Source: Sarcocystis neurona
Lineage: Eukaryota; Apicomplexa; Conoidasida; Eucoccidiorida; Sarcocystidae
DNA: 64,000 nucleotides
Direction: 5' to 3'
NCBI GenBank assembly: GCA_000727475.1
Contig: KL647289.1
Span: forward strand, 7,058,629-7,122,628
A program made the translations under genes and the position numbers. Numbering within the stretch: position 1 is the stretch's first letter; each line of letters opens with the position of its first letter. The notes beneath the pieces are model-generated. The model saw only the letters and a program-made list of their open reading frames with translations. It had not been told where the DNA came from and made no database searches. Of the stretch, positions 35,801-49,700 are shown piece by piece.

Positions 35801-38800
35801 TGTTGCTGGTGGACTGCTGCTGCTGGTGCTCCACGTGTCGCTTTGCTGCTAGTGCTGCAGGCGCGCGGTGCGGTGGCCTGCGGGTGTGTGTGTGTGTGGG
35901 AGCAGTCTCGGCGGTGTTGATGTTCGTCGCGGTCGTTCTCTGCGTCACGCTTATTTTCGTCTCGTTTTTCATGGAGAAGTCGGGCGGAGCGGGGGACGTG
36001 ACCAGGGTAATTATGGCCACGTTCGACTTTCGGCAGATGATCGACTCCCTCGGCGACTCTCGACTGAGCGCTGCTATCGTCGACTTCGCTCTCTCAGACA
36101 TGACGCTCGGCTGCGGCGTCTTCTCCACCATCAGCAGCTTCACCAAGTAACCCTCCCTCACGACGTGCCCCTGCGCCTTCTCCTGTTGACATCTCTCCGC
36201 TACCCTCCTCCCAGACGCGGACACTCACACTTACACAGACACACAACCACATACAGGCATTGTTCTGCGCGTGTCTGGATATATATATATATATGTATAT
36301 ATATGTGTGTACAGAGAAGGAAGTATGTCTGTGTGTGTATGTATGCATGTATGTGTGTGTGTATGAATGTACCTGTGTATCTATGCATCTATGTAGCTAT
36401 GTATGTATCTGTGTGTCAATGTGTGTATCTACGTACGTATCTACCTATGTATCTATGTATGAATCTACGCATCTATGTATATTCATGTATCTATGTAACT
36501 ATCTACGTATGTGTCTATGAATCTATGTATCTATGTATTCGTGTATCTATGCACCTATGTGTGTAGGTGTATATGTGTAGTGTGTTTGTGTGTACGTATA
36601 TGTGTATGCTTCTGTGTGTATGTGCGCATGTATCCGTATATATTGTTCGCGCCTGCATAGACGAGGGCGTCTGCTGACGTGTGCACGGTACCGTGCGAAA
36701 ATGTGTTGTCGCACGTGCACAGCCGCGCGGCAGGGGATGTTCTGCATGCGCATGCATCGAAAAGGTAGCAGGGTTGCCTGGCGTCCATGCACGCATATAT
36801 ATATATATATAGATAGATAGATATACAGGCGGTGTCGTGTATATACACGTGTGCGCATTTGGATGTACATGTACCAGCGGCACATGTGTCTATACATACA
36901 CATTCCTGTGTATATGTATATATGTGACTACATTAATGTATATATATATGTATAAGCAGCATATATACAAGTATATATATATATATATGTATGTATATTA
37001 ATGCATGTACAACATGCGTACGTCATCATCATATATGTATATATGTACAAGCAGCACACATGTAAGTATATATGTGCATATGTCAATGTGTGTACAAGAG
37101 GTATACGTGTATACATATGCGTAATGTGTGTGACGTGTTGTGCCTCCGTGTCGTAGACACGCAGTTGAACAACGCCACTTCAACTTTTCTTCCTATTCGT
37201 TTTTTGTGTGTCTACGCTGTTCTCCGACACTGCCGTATTTCTCTTCGTACGTGTACACCCCCGTGTTACCGACGTGCGCCTGCACATCTGCGCTCCCACG
37301 GGTGCTTCTATATCTGCATGCATGCGTCTCTGTCTCGTCCGTTGTGTATTCCTCGCTGGCTCGCCCGCGTTTTCTGTTTCTGTTTCTCCCCCCTTAAATG
37401 TAGTCACACACGCATACACATTCTATGGATGAATATCTACTCATACACGCACATGTACGTATGTATACAGAGAGATAGATACACATAGATACGTATATAT
37501 AGGTATATGTGTATGTGCGTGTGGCCGTTACGTATGTTAGCGTCACTCTGTGCATAGGCGCATACGTACGTCTCAGTCTCTCCATATTCGTGAACGTGTG
37601 CCTTCTCATGTGTAAATGTATGTCTAGACATACATACGTACATTAACGCAAACATGTGTACACACACAAATAGATAAATAAGAATGAGTATGCCCAAATA
37701 TGTGTATGCGCACATATGTATATATATATGTATAAATAAGAATGAATATACCTAAATATGTGTATGTGCACATATATATATATAAATAAGAATGAATATA
37801 CCTCTATGTATATGTGTATATATATATGTATGTATCAATATGTGTATGTAGCCGTATGTGTATGTGTGTTTACGTAGTCTCGTGGCGTGTGTCTCTCGTC
37901 GTCAGCAGATACACAAAGTAGTTGCCTTGCTCTGCAGGTCTTCTCTACGTGCATCTAAGCGTGCGTTTGGAAGTAATTCGTATCCATTCTCTACATCCAG
38001 CCTCTCTCTCTCTATATATATGTATGTATTTTGTCTGTGTGTTTCGCACGCTTCCGCCCTGCATGTGTATGTATATAAGTGTGTTCGTATGTCTGTCTTC
38101 TGTCTCCAGCCTACGTATCCGTGTGTGCAGAATGTATATGTGTGTGTATCTCGGGAGTGTGCGACGTTCCTACGCCCATTTGCATGCAGAGAAATAGTCG
38201 TGTGCGGGGGCGACTTTTTTGTATGCAGAATCGGGTACAACGTGGCGCCCAGCGGGTGGTACACGACGGTCGTCGACTTCGCGATGTCAACAGTCGCGTT
38301 TTCGGCGTTGCTTGCAGTCGTCGGAAGAATTCAAGTGAGGCCACTACCACCTTTTCATCGTTCAACTGTCCGCTTCCTTATATGTATTCTCGTCTCTTTC
38401 TCCTGCAAGCATTCTCTATTAAGGCCACTGCTGCGTGTACTTCGTTCAGCAGGTCTTTTTGTCGTCTGCTTCTGTCTGCTTCCTTGTCAATCCGTCCACG
38501 TTTCTCTCCTGCATGCAGTCAGGCGTTTCCTGTAAAACGTGTGGAGTCGTCTGCACACTCGTATATACATGTGTATATATACATAGGGATGTGCATGTGT
38601 TCCTGTCTCCATACATGTACACATATATGTGAATTTGTAAATACGAGTGGATACATGGTGGTGGTGGAATGAATTTTGGTGTGGGGCGTCAGGGTCCGCG
38701 TGTGTCAGTGCGCATGCAGCTGCGCAGGATTCGCCAGGGAAGATCAGCAGCTGTTTCTTTCGGCGTCTCTCACTGCAAAGGGAGCTGCCTACTCACACGC

Positions 38801-39813
38801 ATGCAAGCATGTCTATACACATATTAGCGGGTACACATACATATATGGGTACATACATAGGTATAGGTAGTAGATGTACGTGTTGAGGTGGGTTCATACC
38901 TAAACTGAAATATCAATGTAAAGTATATCTGTCGGTAGCGCGTCGACGTTTTCTTTACGGCAAAACAAAAGACAGCTGCGCGCGTTCACTTCCCTAGGCA
39001 TGTGTGTGTACAGCGCAACCCCACGTACACATGCAGGCAGAGACTGCGTGCGTATGTGTGTGTCTGTGTATCTCTGGTGACGGATTTCTACGCATGCACC
39101 CGTGGTGACTATGGCACCCTGCATGCGCACCTGGATACGCGTGTCTTTCGGGCGTGCGCGCCTGAGTACGTGTGTTTCTCTGCATGCGCTGCCGGATATG
39201 TGTATCTGTCTGCGTGCGCGTCTGGGTAAGTATGTTTCTCTGCATGCACTCCTGAGTGTGTGTATCTCTCTGCATGCGCACCCGTGGTGTACGTGTCCTT
39301 CTGCATGCGCACGTGTGGTGTTCCTCTCTGTGTGCGTGTGTGCATGCGCGTGTACGTGGGTCTCTCGTTGCATGCGGCGAGGTCGTCTGTTTTGAATGAC
39401 CCCATGGGGATGGGGAGGAGACCTGTGTGCTCTCTGCAGCTGTCCACCAAAGTGCAGTCCGCTAATAATAGCATGACCCCTCGATACGACGTCTGTGCGT
39501 CCACCTTCACATCCGTCTACACACACACACAAGCATATAAAAGTGTTCTTCACAAAAATATATACAAATGTATGCGTGAATGCATGTATCTGTATATCTG
39601 TATATGTATGCATAGTATATATATGTCAATATTCGTATGTGTAATTGTATGCATGATATATATATATATGGGTAAATGTATGCACGACATATATTTACAC
39701 TTATATGTGAGTGACTATATATATATACGTGTGCAGTTGTATGCGTGATATACACATGTATATCTATATGGGTATATGTATGCACGACATATATATACGT
39801 TTGTGTGTGACTG

Positions 39814-39854
<41 letters not shown>

Positions 39855-40675
39855 ACTATAGTAATAGTGTGTCGTGTAGTGTGTGTGCGATATATATATA
39901 TATATATATATATATANNNNNNNNNNNNNNNNNNNNNNNNNNNNNNNNNNNNNNNNNNNNNNNNNNNNNNNNNNNNNNNNNNNNNNNNNNNNNNNNNNNN
40001 NNNNNNNNNNNNNNNNNNNNNNNNNNNNNNNNNNNNNNNNNNNNNNNNNNNNNNNNNNNNNNNNNNNNNNNNNNNNNNNNNNNNNNNNNNNNNNNNNNNN
40101 NNNNNNNNNNNNNNNNNNNNNNNNNNNNNNNNNNNNNNNNNNNNNNNNNNNNNNNNNNNNNNNNNNNNNNNNNNNNNNNNNNNNNNNNNNNNNNNNNNNN
40201 NNNNNNNNNNNNNNNNNNNNNNNNNNNNNNNNNNNNNNNNNNNNNNNNNNNNNNNNNNNNNNNNNNNNNNNNNNNNNNNNNNNNNNNNNNNNNNNNNNNN
40301 NNNNNNNNNNNNNNNNNNNNNNNNNNNNNNNNNNNNNNNNNNNNNNNNNNNNNNNNNNNNNNNNNNNNNNNNNNNNNNNNNNNNNNNNNNNNNNNNNNNN
40401 NNNNNNNNNNNNNNNNNNNNNNNNNNNNNNNNNNNNNNNNNNNNNNNNNNNNNNNNNNNNNNNNNNNNNNNNNNNNNNNNNNNNNNNNNNNNNNNNNNNN
40501 NNNNNNNNNNNNNNNNNNNNNNNNNNNNNNNNNNNNNNNNNNNNNNNNNNNNNNNNNNNNNNNNNNNNNNNNNNNNNNNNNNNNNNNNNNNNNNNNNNNN
40601 NNNNNNNNNNNNNNNNNNNNNNNNNNNNNNNNNNNNNNNNNNNNNNNNNNNNNNNNNNNNNNNNNNNNNNNNNNN

Positions 40676-40715
<40 letters not shown>

Positions 40716-40737
40716 ACATGTAATAGTGTGCGTGATG

Positions 40738-40770
<33 letters not shown>

Positions 40771-43700
40771 GTAACTGTATGCATGACATGTGTATATATA
40801 TGTGTATGCGTAATCGTATGGAGGATATAAATATATATTTGTCACTGTGTAACTGTGTAAATATGTCCATATATATATGTCTGATGGAATGAGTATGAAC
40901 ATCTATGTGTGCAACTGCATGCGTGCACGTCCTGTGTTCCCCTGGCTGTTTTTGACAGACGGCGACGGGGATATCCGTTCGTGATGTTGTCGCGAAGACG
41001 GGAGGAGCGGCTTCGTACTTCGTCATCTTCCCCGCGGCTTTCGAGAAGGTTTCTGCTTCGAACGTACGGTCCCTTCTGCGTGTCTCCTGCTCTCGCCCTA
41101 AATAACTTCCCTCCTCCCCTTCTCTCTCGCTGTCGCTCGCTCGGTCTCACCGGCTCTCTGCTGCATGCGCTTCACATGTGGCGTCTCCCCTCGTCTTCTT
41201 CTGTTTTGTCTTCTCGTTATCCGTCACTCTCTGCTTTTCTCGCTTTCTCTGTCTCCCGTGTCTCGTCTCTCTGCCTTTCCCTGTCTCGACGCCGCTTCTA
41301 CAGCACAGCGAATGGGGAAGATCTCTTCATTCGCCATACGGCACAACTGTACATTCACACGCAGTTGTTGGGTTATCCATATTAACGTGTGCGTACATGT
41401 ATATACATCTATTAGTCCTGCCCTTGGAAAATACACGGATGTGTAGCCACACATGATACATATATACATATATATATGTATATGGATGGGTAGAATATAC
41501 ACACTTATGTATATATATATATACACGTATACATATACACTTATATGAATATGTAGAGACTTATGCGACTGTCATACACGTATATAATAATTTTGACGTC
41601 TGTAGGGACGTATATATATAATATGCGAGCGCGGCTCTATTCCCTTGTCTTTCCACATGTAGATGCAGGAGAGAAGTACTGGATAACGGCGGGTCTTCGA
41701 AGATGCGCTTGTGAGCGACTGTCTATACGTGCATGCGCCTACCTTTTCCCTGTGTACATCTACATTGTTGACATTTTTTGAAGACGATTCTTAAAGCGAA
41801 AACTCTTCAACGTCTACTAAAGTAAAAGCTATTCGTCTGAAATCGCCAGCCGCACACCTATGTGTATATACGGATGTATTTATATGTAGTGATACGTATA
41901 TTAGAAGTGTGTAGTATTCGAAGATAACGGCACGCTGTGAAAGTTTACACAGAGAGTGTAGAAAGGATAAAGCCTCCTAAGAAAGACAAGGACTTCCAGG
42001 TATACAATCGTGTGCGTTGGACTGCATACGTATATATATATATATATATATATGTAGAATGTAGAATATATGATCAAACAGAACGACAACAAACCTTAGG
42101 TGCATACGTTGGCTAGCCATTTAGGGTTTGCCCATATCTGTCACCACCTCATCTTGTGTATTTCCAGAGCTCGTTTTGTCTGTCCTTCTTCGCCTGCTCC
42201 GCCAAGCTTTCTGTTCAACGTGTTTCGCACCCGTTGCAATTCTGGCAGGAGCTCCGCAGTCTGCCGCAGCTTTCTGCTTTTCACAAAGTCTCTAATCAAT
42301 CTGTACACTCATACACTTATACACACAAATATATACAAGTATATGCGTACACATATACGCTTGTATGTACACCACACTGGTGTTGATACACGAAGATATA
42401 CGTAGCTGCAAGTAGGTTCCTCACAGTGTGTGGATGTGGCAGTGTTTCTCTGTGCGGCTATATGTAGGAAGAGGTCTCTACGTGAGTCGGCGTATTGCAC
42501 ATATATATATATATGTATATGTACATACAAATATAGATACACTCAGATTTTGTCCGTGTGGAGGAAAAGAATTTCGTCTCAATGTATTCATGCGTATGTA
42601 TGAGTGTAGATTTCTGTGCAGTTTTGGGTATACAAGTCCAGAAACACCTTCGCATATGTATGCGTGTGCATCCAGAGATATGAATATATACGTATATATA
42701 TGTATGTGTATGTGTGTACACATCCAACGGTTTTCTCCGATTCTTGTGGCACATGCGTATACGCGTACACCTGTGTAGGAAGAGCCTCCTAACATATATC
42801 TATATATATAGATGTACGTCGCATGTAGCAGTGTGCGCTGAGAAACCTGTATAATATATATATGTATATATATGTATGTGCGTACGTACGCGTGCGCGTA
42901 CCCGTCCCTGCACTACGGTGTACATATATGTATTTTTACTAGTGGGTAAGTCCAGGTGTGTTTTTCGGTCGCGACTTTTAATTGAGGTGCAGAGAAACCG
43001 GTGGGGCGTTGTTGTGTGTGGTTGTGTGTGGGGGGGCCGCAGGTGTTTGCGATGTTCTTCTATGGCGCGATCTTCGTGCTGAACACGCAGGTGGCTGCCA
43101 TCGCGATCCACTGCATGATCAATACGCTGATGGTAGGTCACTTCTTGGCGGGGGAGAACCACCAAAGAGACGAAGCAAAGCCGAGAGAAAAAGAGGGAGG
43201 ACGAACAAGAGAAACTCTTGTCCTCATCAAGCCAAACGCACACATACACACACATGCACAGACACAGACACGGAGACACATGGACAGGGAGACACGGTGG
43301 CACATGGACACGGAGACACGGAGACACATGGACACGGAGACACGGAGACGCACAGAGAGACACACAGAGAGACACACAGAGAGATACAGGGACACTCTCT
43401 TTTTGTGTGTGTTCCCGCCTTCTGTCCTACGCGTAACGGTGGTTCTCGTGACGCGGCATGTATAGGGAGATCGAGGACGAGCTGGAGAGCGAATGTAGGC
43501 GAAGATGGAAACCCATGCGCTATGCCGTGACGCAGCTGCGGAAGTCTCTGTTTCTGTGTAGTCTGCTCCTCTCTCTGCAGAGGGGCGCATCAGTCAAGCA
43601 GGCACCAGTCACACGTCCTCTGAGATGCTGCTGCTTCTCTTCTCCGCTAGTCGTATCTGATTTCCGTGTTCTCTTGCCCACGTCGTTCTTGAAAGTCATA

Positions 43701-46700
43701 CGCAGGGGTTTCTCCACACACGCTTGCGTGCAGTAGTATGTACGTGACATTGATTCAGTTACGCAGATATACACGTACATATATACATATGTATATGTGA
43801 AGATATTGAAGTGCATGCTGCACGCGCGTATATTCCACAAAAAATATACGTATATACATTATAGATACATATATATGTATGTTAATCTACATGCGTGGCG
43901 CTTGGGCGTACTCGGGTTGTCGCTGTGTGTGAAGGAGGGGCATGCAAGGGACTTAGACAAGCACCTACTGGAATGTGCTGAGCATGCCGCGCTGTCTCGG
44001 ATGACTCAGAACGGATCAGGCTGCAGCCTTCGCACTCTACGTCTTTCCCTTCTTCAGCACAGACGCGGGGCTCCCATATATGTATACATCGCACATACAT
44101 AAATATATGTAAAGCTAACTATATATATATGCATATATATATATATATATATGTATACATGTGGGGAGTGCTAGATGTAGGTGTGAGTATTTCTACAGAC
44201 ACACAGGTGAATAGGTGGGGTGCCTGGGGACGCAGACGTTTAGGCACGTATCTCTCCGCAGCTACAAACGCTTATTAACCCTTTACCGGTGCAGCAGTTC
44301 AGCCAGGGCTCTGCCTATAAGTCTGTATATATAGACATACACTGCTTCTTCCTGGGTTGCTCTCTACATCTCCACGTATAGGATATGATAGGGACTTGTG
44401 CGTAGATATGTATACCTAAAGCAGCTTTCTCTGTCTTCTCTACAGACATACATTTATGCAGAGGTACACGTGGTATACGAAAGTGGAGGTCCCTGTACGT
44501 GGAGCTCTGCGTACTCGCTCACTTTCTCTCTCTCTCTCTCCGTATAGATGTGTATCCATCCTAGATACCTAAGCGTATATGTACGTACAGTGTACGCTTT
44601 ATATATATATATATATATGTCTGCTGTCCACGTGTGTGTTTACGTTGAGGTAGACATAAATGGGTAGAAGAACGTGTGGCGTTGTGGCGCGCGTTGGCAT
44701 ATATGCGTTGTGAGTCTGAAGATTGTCAGCTGCATACGAGCTCGTGAGGAGAAAATTTTTGCATGCCCGGGTTGCGGCGAGAGAAGGCGTGGCAACCTGC
44801 CAGGTGCTTCTTCGCAGTAGTTTTGTCTACACACTTCGAACGAGCAGATGTTCCTGAGCGCCTCCTTTCCGTGCACCAGGTGTACGTACACCCGAGGAAC
44901 GGTTGTCTTCCAGGCGAAGCGTTCGTGCTACAGTATACGTATACTGGCTTGGCCTTTGCTGCTGGTGCTGCTGCTCCTGCTACTGCGTTTCTCCTGTGCT
45001 GCGCGGTCGCCACGGCGCCGCTCTGCTGCGCTGCTGCGGTTGCGCGCTGCACCTTCCGTTGCTGCTTCGGATGATGGGCTGCAGGAGTCACGGGGCTTCC
45101 GGGCAGAGCATCACAAGGTGGCGTCGGTGATTCTCGTCATTTGCTCCTTCGTTTTTTGCATCCCCTTCTGCTGCGCGAACCAGCAAGTGGTAAGCCCGAG
45201 CAGCAGCAGTAGAGCGGCAGCAGCAGTGACAGAGACTGCAGCAGCAAGTACGGCAGTAGTCAGAGCAGCAAAGGGAAGGAAGACAGAAGCAGCAGTCAGA
45301 CAAGAGCACGCCCCGCAACAGTGCGAGCGCGACCAGCGGAAAGAGCAGCAGCAAGGGCAGCAGCAGAAGCAGCGGCAGCGAGACTGTCGCAGAGATAGCA
45401 GCAGGAGCGCAACAGACGTGGCACCCGCGGCCACACGGCTGCAGCGGGCTCGTCAGCGACAACGTCGACGAGTATCAACATGCAGCAGCAGGAAGCGCAG
45501 CGCAGCAGAAGGCAGTGGGATGGCAGCGAGAAAGCAACAGCAGCAGGCAAGCAGCAGCCAGGACGGCAGCATAGGAGAAAGTAGACTGGTGACAGCAAGG
45601 GCAGCCACACGTTCCTCCCTGCAATAATAACGAAGCAGCAGCAGCGTTTGCTTTTGTCGCTTACAAACGGATGTGCTCCGCACACGAATATAGACACTGC
45701 TTCAGGTGGAGTGTCTGCTGACCTCCACACTTCGTACATGGACAAACTTCGCAGAAGTTGGCATTCTTGCCAAAGTCGGCACACGACTGTCCGTCTCCAC
45801 GTCCGCGTCGATGTAGCTTGCCCCAGGACAGCCCAGGCGTACCCCAGGAGGAGCACGCGGTTGTGTATGATCGACGTACACACTCGGCGGCGCCTTTTTC
45901 TCGCTTGGCATCAACACTTTTCTTCCCCCGGTTTTCCCCTGCTGTTCCACTTCGTCTGTGTGCGGGGGGAGAAGGCGGTCCACTTCTTCTCGCCTACTCG
46001 TGCAACTTCTTATCCTGCGGCACGCTTCCTGTCTCAAGAAGAAGGAGGAGGGAAAGGGTCAACGCAGGTGGTGGTGCAGCAGGCTTGCAGGCGGAAGGGG
46101 GGGAGTGAATTTCTCCCGGTCACGCGAAACGCAAAGGGACGCCTCGGTGCTGCATTTTCGCCGGTTCTCTTTCTTAGTTCGTCTTCCATTCTTCGTCTTC
46201 CTTTCCCCCTTCCAGTTGCTTCGGTTTATGTGTGTGGGTAGTCGCCCCTCGTGAAGTTCTCCGTGTGCTGCCGCAGTCGCTTTTTCTCTGCGTCGGCCTG
46301 TGTGCCTACCTTCTCGCTCGTCTTTTTTTGTCGTGTTCTCCATCATTTGGCTTGCTGTCTGTCTCTGTCTTTTCTTCTCTTTCTCTGCATTTGCGCTTCC
46401 CTCTGCCCAGCCGGCTTCTGTTGGTGTCGACCTTTCTTTGATTCTGCTGCGCCTCTCCCTCTCTTTGTGCTCCCTGTATGACGCACTCTGCTGTCTCTTC
46501 TCCCTGCCGACCCCTTCCTCCTCTTCTCTGGCCGCCTTTGATTTTTTTTTCACTCTGGCCCCGATTTCTCTTCTTCTTAATGTTATGCCCTTCCTCTCGT
46601 TTCCTCTCTTCCCCTCTCTTTGGATCCCGTCCTCGTCTTCGCTGCCTTTCTTCGTCTTCGTTCTCCGTCTCCCCGCCGTTTTGGCTCGTTCGTGGCCTCC

Positions 46701-49700
46701 TCCCTGTGGCGTATTTACGCGTCTTTGTCCTCTCGTCTCGTTGACCCGGCCCTCTTTATCTTCCTGTTCGTCTTGTGTTCTCCTCCGTCTCTTCTTCTTC
46801 TTCCTGTCCTTTCTGTGTTTTCTCTCCTGCTGTTTGTTCACCGCGCTGTCTTGTGCGGGGACGTGTTTCTTCTGTTTTTCTTCTCGACGGCTCACTCTCG
46901 CTCTTGGGTCCGGTTCTGCGTTCTTTTCTTTCTCTGTCTTTCACTCAGCGGGTCGATTACTTCAAGTATCTCGTGAACTCCTTTGTCATTCCGTCAGTCG
47001 TGCTAGTGCACAGCCTTGCGTTTGGCTGGTTCCACAACGTTACCATCCAAATCAGACTTGCTGGGAAAAAAGGTACGTCGGTTATATCTTTGCTGAGGCA
47101 TATATGCGTATGTGTACACGTGTTTGTATATATGTGCGTAGACATATATATATATATATATATGTGGAAGGTAGGTCCTTCACACCTTGGCAGGGGCATG
47201 CATACGTATATATTTGTATATATGTGTGTAGGCGTGAATATGCGTGCGGCTACAGACAGCTACGTGAAGAGGACTCCACTCTGGGTCCCGAGGTCCCCTC
47301 AAGGTATTGTTTCTGCTTTTGCTTGTATGGGTGTATGTAGTCGATACCTCTATCTGCTTCAGTGAAAAAAATATTCCAGAGCTATAGATATATACATATA
47401 GATATCTGTGTACGTGTATACATGTATACACGTCACCGGCGAAGAATCTTGCAGAGATATACATATATATATATGTACATGTGTATACATGTGTATATGT
47501 CATCTGCGAAGAATCTTACAGAGCTACAGATACGTGTATATACACGTGTATGCGCGTACATGTGCGTGTAGGCTCTGGTATTAAGCAGTGTTTCAGTATG
47601 TGTGTAGACACGTTTGCAGAGCTGTCTTCCTAGTGTGCTGGGTGGAGCAATCGATATAGATGTACTTACGTGTATATAGGAGAGAACTTACAGAGCTACA
47701 TACATATGTGTATATGTATACGTGCAAAGCGATGTATATTCATTTTCTCTGGTAGTTATCAGTATTTAGTTGGGTGCCTGTGTCACCACGAGTGCACCTC
47801 TGCTGCGCGCTGCTAAGTAGTAACCTACAATATACGTATATACGTACATGCATGTACGAAAGAAACGTTCAGAAGTACAGGTATATATTCACATATATGT
47901 ATATATATTGCCGTAGCTGTGTATATGTATATGTACATATACACATGAAAAACGGTGTGTCTGCTGTCTCTGCGAGTAAGCAGTGTTTCAGTATGTGTAT
48001 ACGTACTCATGCACATACACACAGAGCTGTTTTTCTGCTGTGCTGCTAAGAAACCTCCCTCACATATATTTACGTATTTGCGTATATGTGCTTGCCTGGT
48101 AAGGTGTACTCCTGCTCCTTCTTCAGCAGCGTCCACGTATATACGTGCGTGCATGTACATCTCAGTTTGCTAAGATGTACATGCTTAGCAGCACAGCAGA
48201 AAAACAGCTCTGTGTGTATGTGCATGAGTACGTATACACATACTGAAACACTGCTTACTCGCAGAGACAGCAGACACACCGTTTTTCATGGGGCGTGGTC
48301 TGCTGCCAAACGCCCTTCGAAGACAGCTGTCGGTATACATACATATATGTATATATATATGTTATATATATGTTACATGTATGATATGTCATCTCTATCT
48401 TGTATGTTACATCTATTATATGCACTTATTTATTTGTTATTAGTGTCTATATTATAGACATGGACACTTACGCACTTGTGTATATCTGTAGAACTTGTGC
48501 TGCGAAGAAGTAGATGTTATGTGTTTTACGTATTCTATAAAGATATTATATGCCTTTTTTCTTGTTGTGAGTGTCTACATTATATATGTAGACACGCACA
48601 TACTTGTGCATATGTGTGTGTAGGTTTTGTGCTGCCAAGAAGTATCGGCACCTGTGTGTGAATACGGACTGAACGAGAAAGTGAAGAAGAAGTGCATTTG
48701 TCCGTGGGTGGATATGCATAGGACTACTTCTTAGTATATATATATATATATGCTTACCCTATATGTGTAACATGTTGTACATTTGTGTGTACGTGTCTCT
48801 GTCTCTGCATGCGCATATATATATATATATGTTTGTATGTATACCTGTGCTGGATGGTGGTATGTATATGCACATACACAATAGCGTGTGTTTTCTGCAT
48901 GTTGTCTTCTAAGTAGGCGCATATGTGTTTGCGTTATAATATACGCGAACACGTGTGTCCGCGTATATCGTATGTATGTATGTATGTATTTATGTATAGA
49001 TATATGGCTGTCTGCGTTCCTGCACATCCGAGCTGCTGGGTATGTCTGTGTAGGTGCTTGTGCGTGAGCTGCTGTGGCCTCTGGTCCTTTGTGATGGTTT
49101 TGCTGTTTCTTCTTAACCACGTTCGTTTCTTGCTGCTGTGTCTGGAGCGGCACTTGCTGCTGCGCTGGCTCTGTCGCCTGCAGTGTTGCTGCTTGTTCCT
49201 GCGATGCTGCTTCAGCGGCTGCTGTGGCTGTGTCGGTTGCGGTGTTCCTGCTGCTGCATCTTGTGGAGCCGCGGCCGCTATTGCTGTGACTGTGTCGGTT
49301 GTGGTGTTGCTGGTGCTGCTGCCTCCTTTGGAGCTGCGGCTGCTGCCGCTGTGGCTCTGTCGTGTGCGGTGTTGCTGTTGCTTCCTGAGGTGCCGCTGGT
49401 GCCGCTGCGGCTGTGTTGCCACCAGCTGCTTCCGCTGCAGCTGTTCGGTCTTCTTCGTCCTCGACACTGCATCACGTCTGGCTGCTGCTGCTGCTGCTGA
49501 TGCTGATGCTGGGGCAGCGCATGCAGTCACCTCACGCGAGCCGCCGCAGCTGTACTGCTCGCTGTGCACCAACGTCGTCCTGTTCTCTGGCCGCTGCTGC
49601 TGCTGCTGGGTGTGTGCACGGCAGCAAGTGCGGCTCTGTTGCGGAGGCTTCCTTTTTGTGTTTTTCCTCTGATCTCCTCGCGCAGCCTTCACACTTTACT

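Noticed and set aside
39507..41026. Long open frames across the gap on both strands
   Set aside because: They exist only because N is not read as a stop, and the rest is TA repeat.
42118..42128. Single TTTAGGG (telomere-type unit)
   Set aside because: One copy only, so not a telomere or interstitial telomeric array.
46059..46895. 278-codon minus-strand Lys/Arg/Glu-rich frame
   Set aside because: Reverse of the pyrimidine tract in intron 10; composition artefact.
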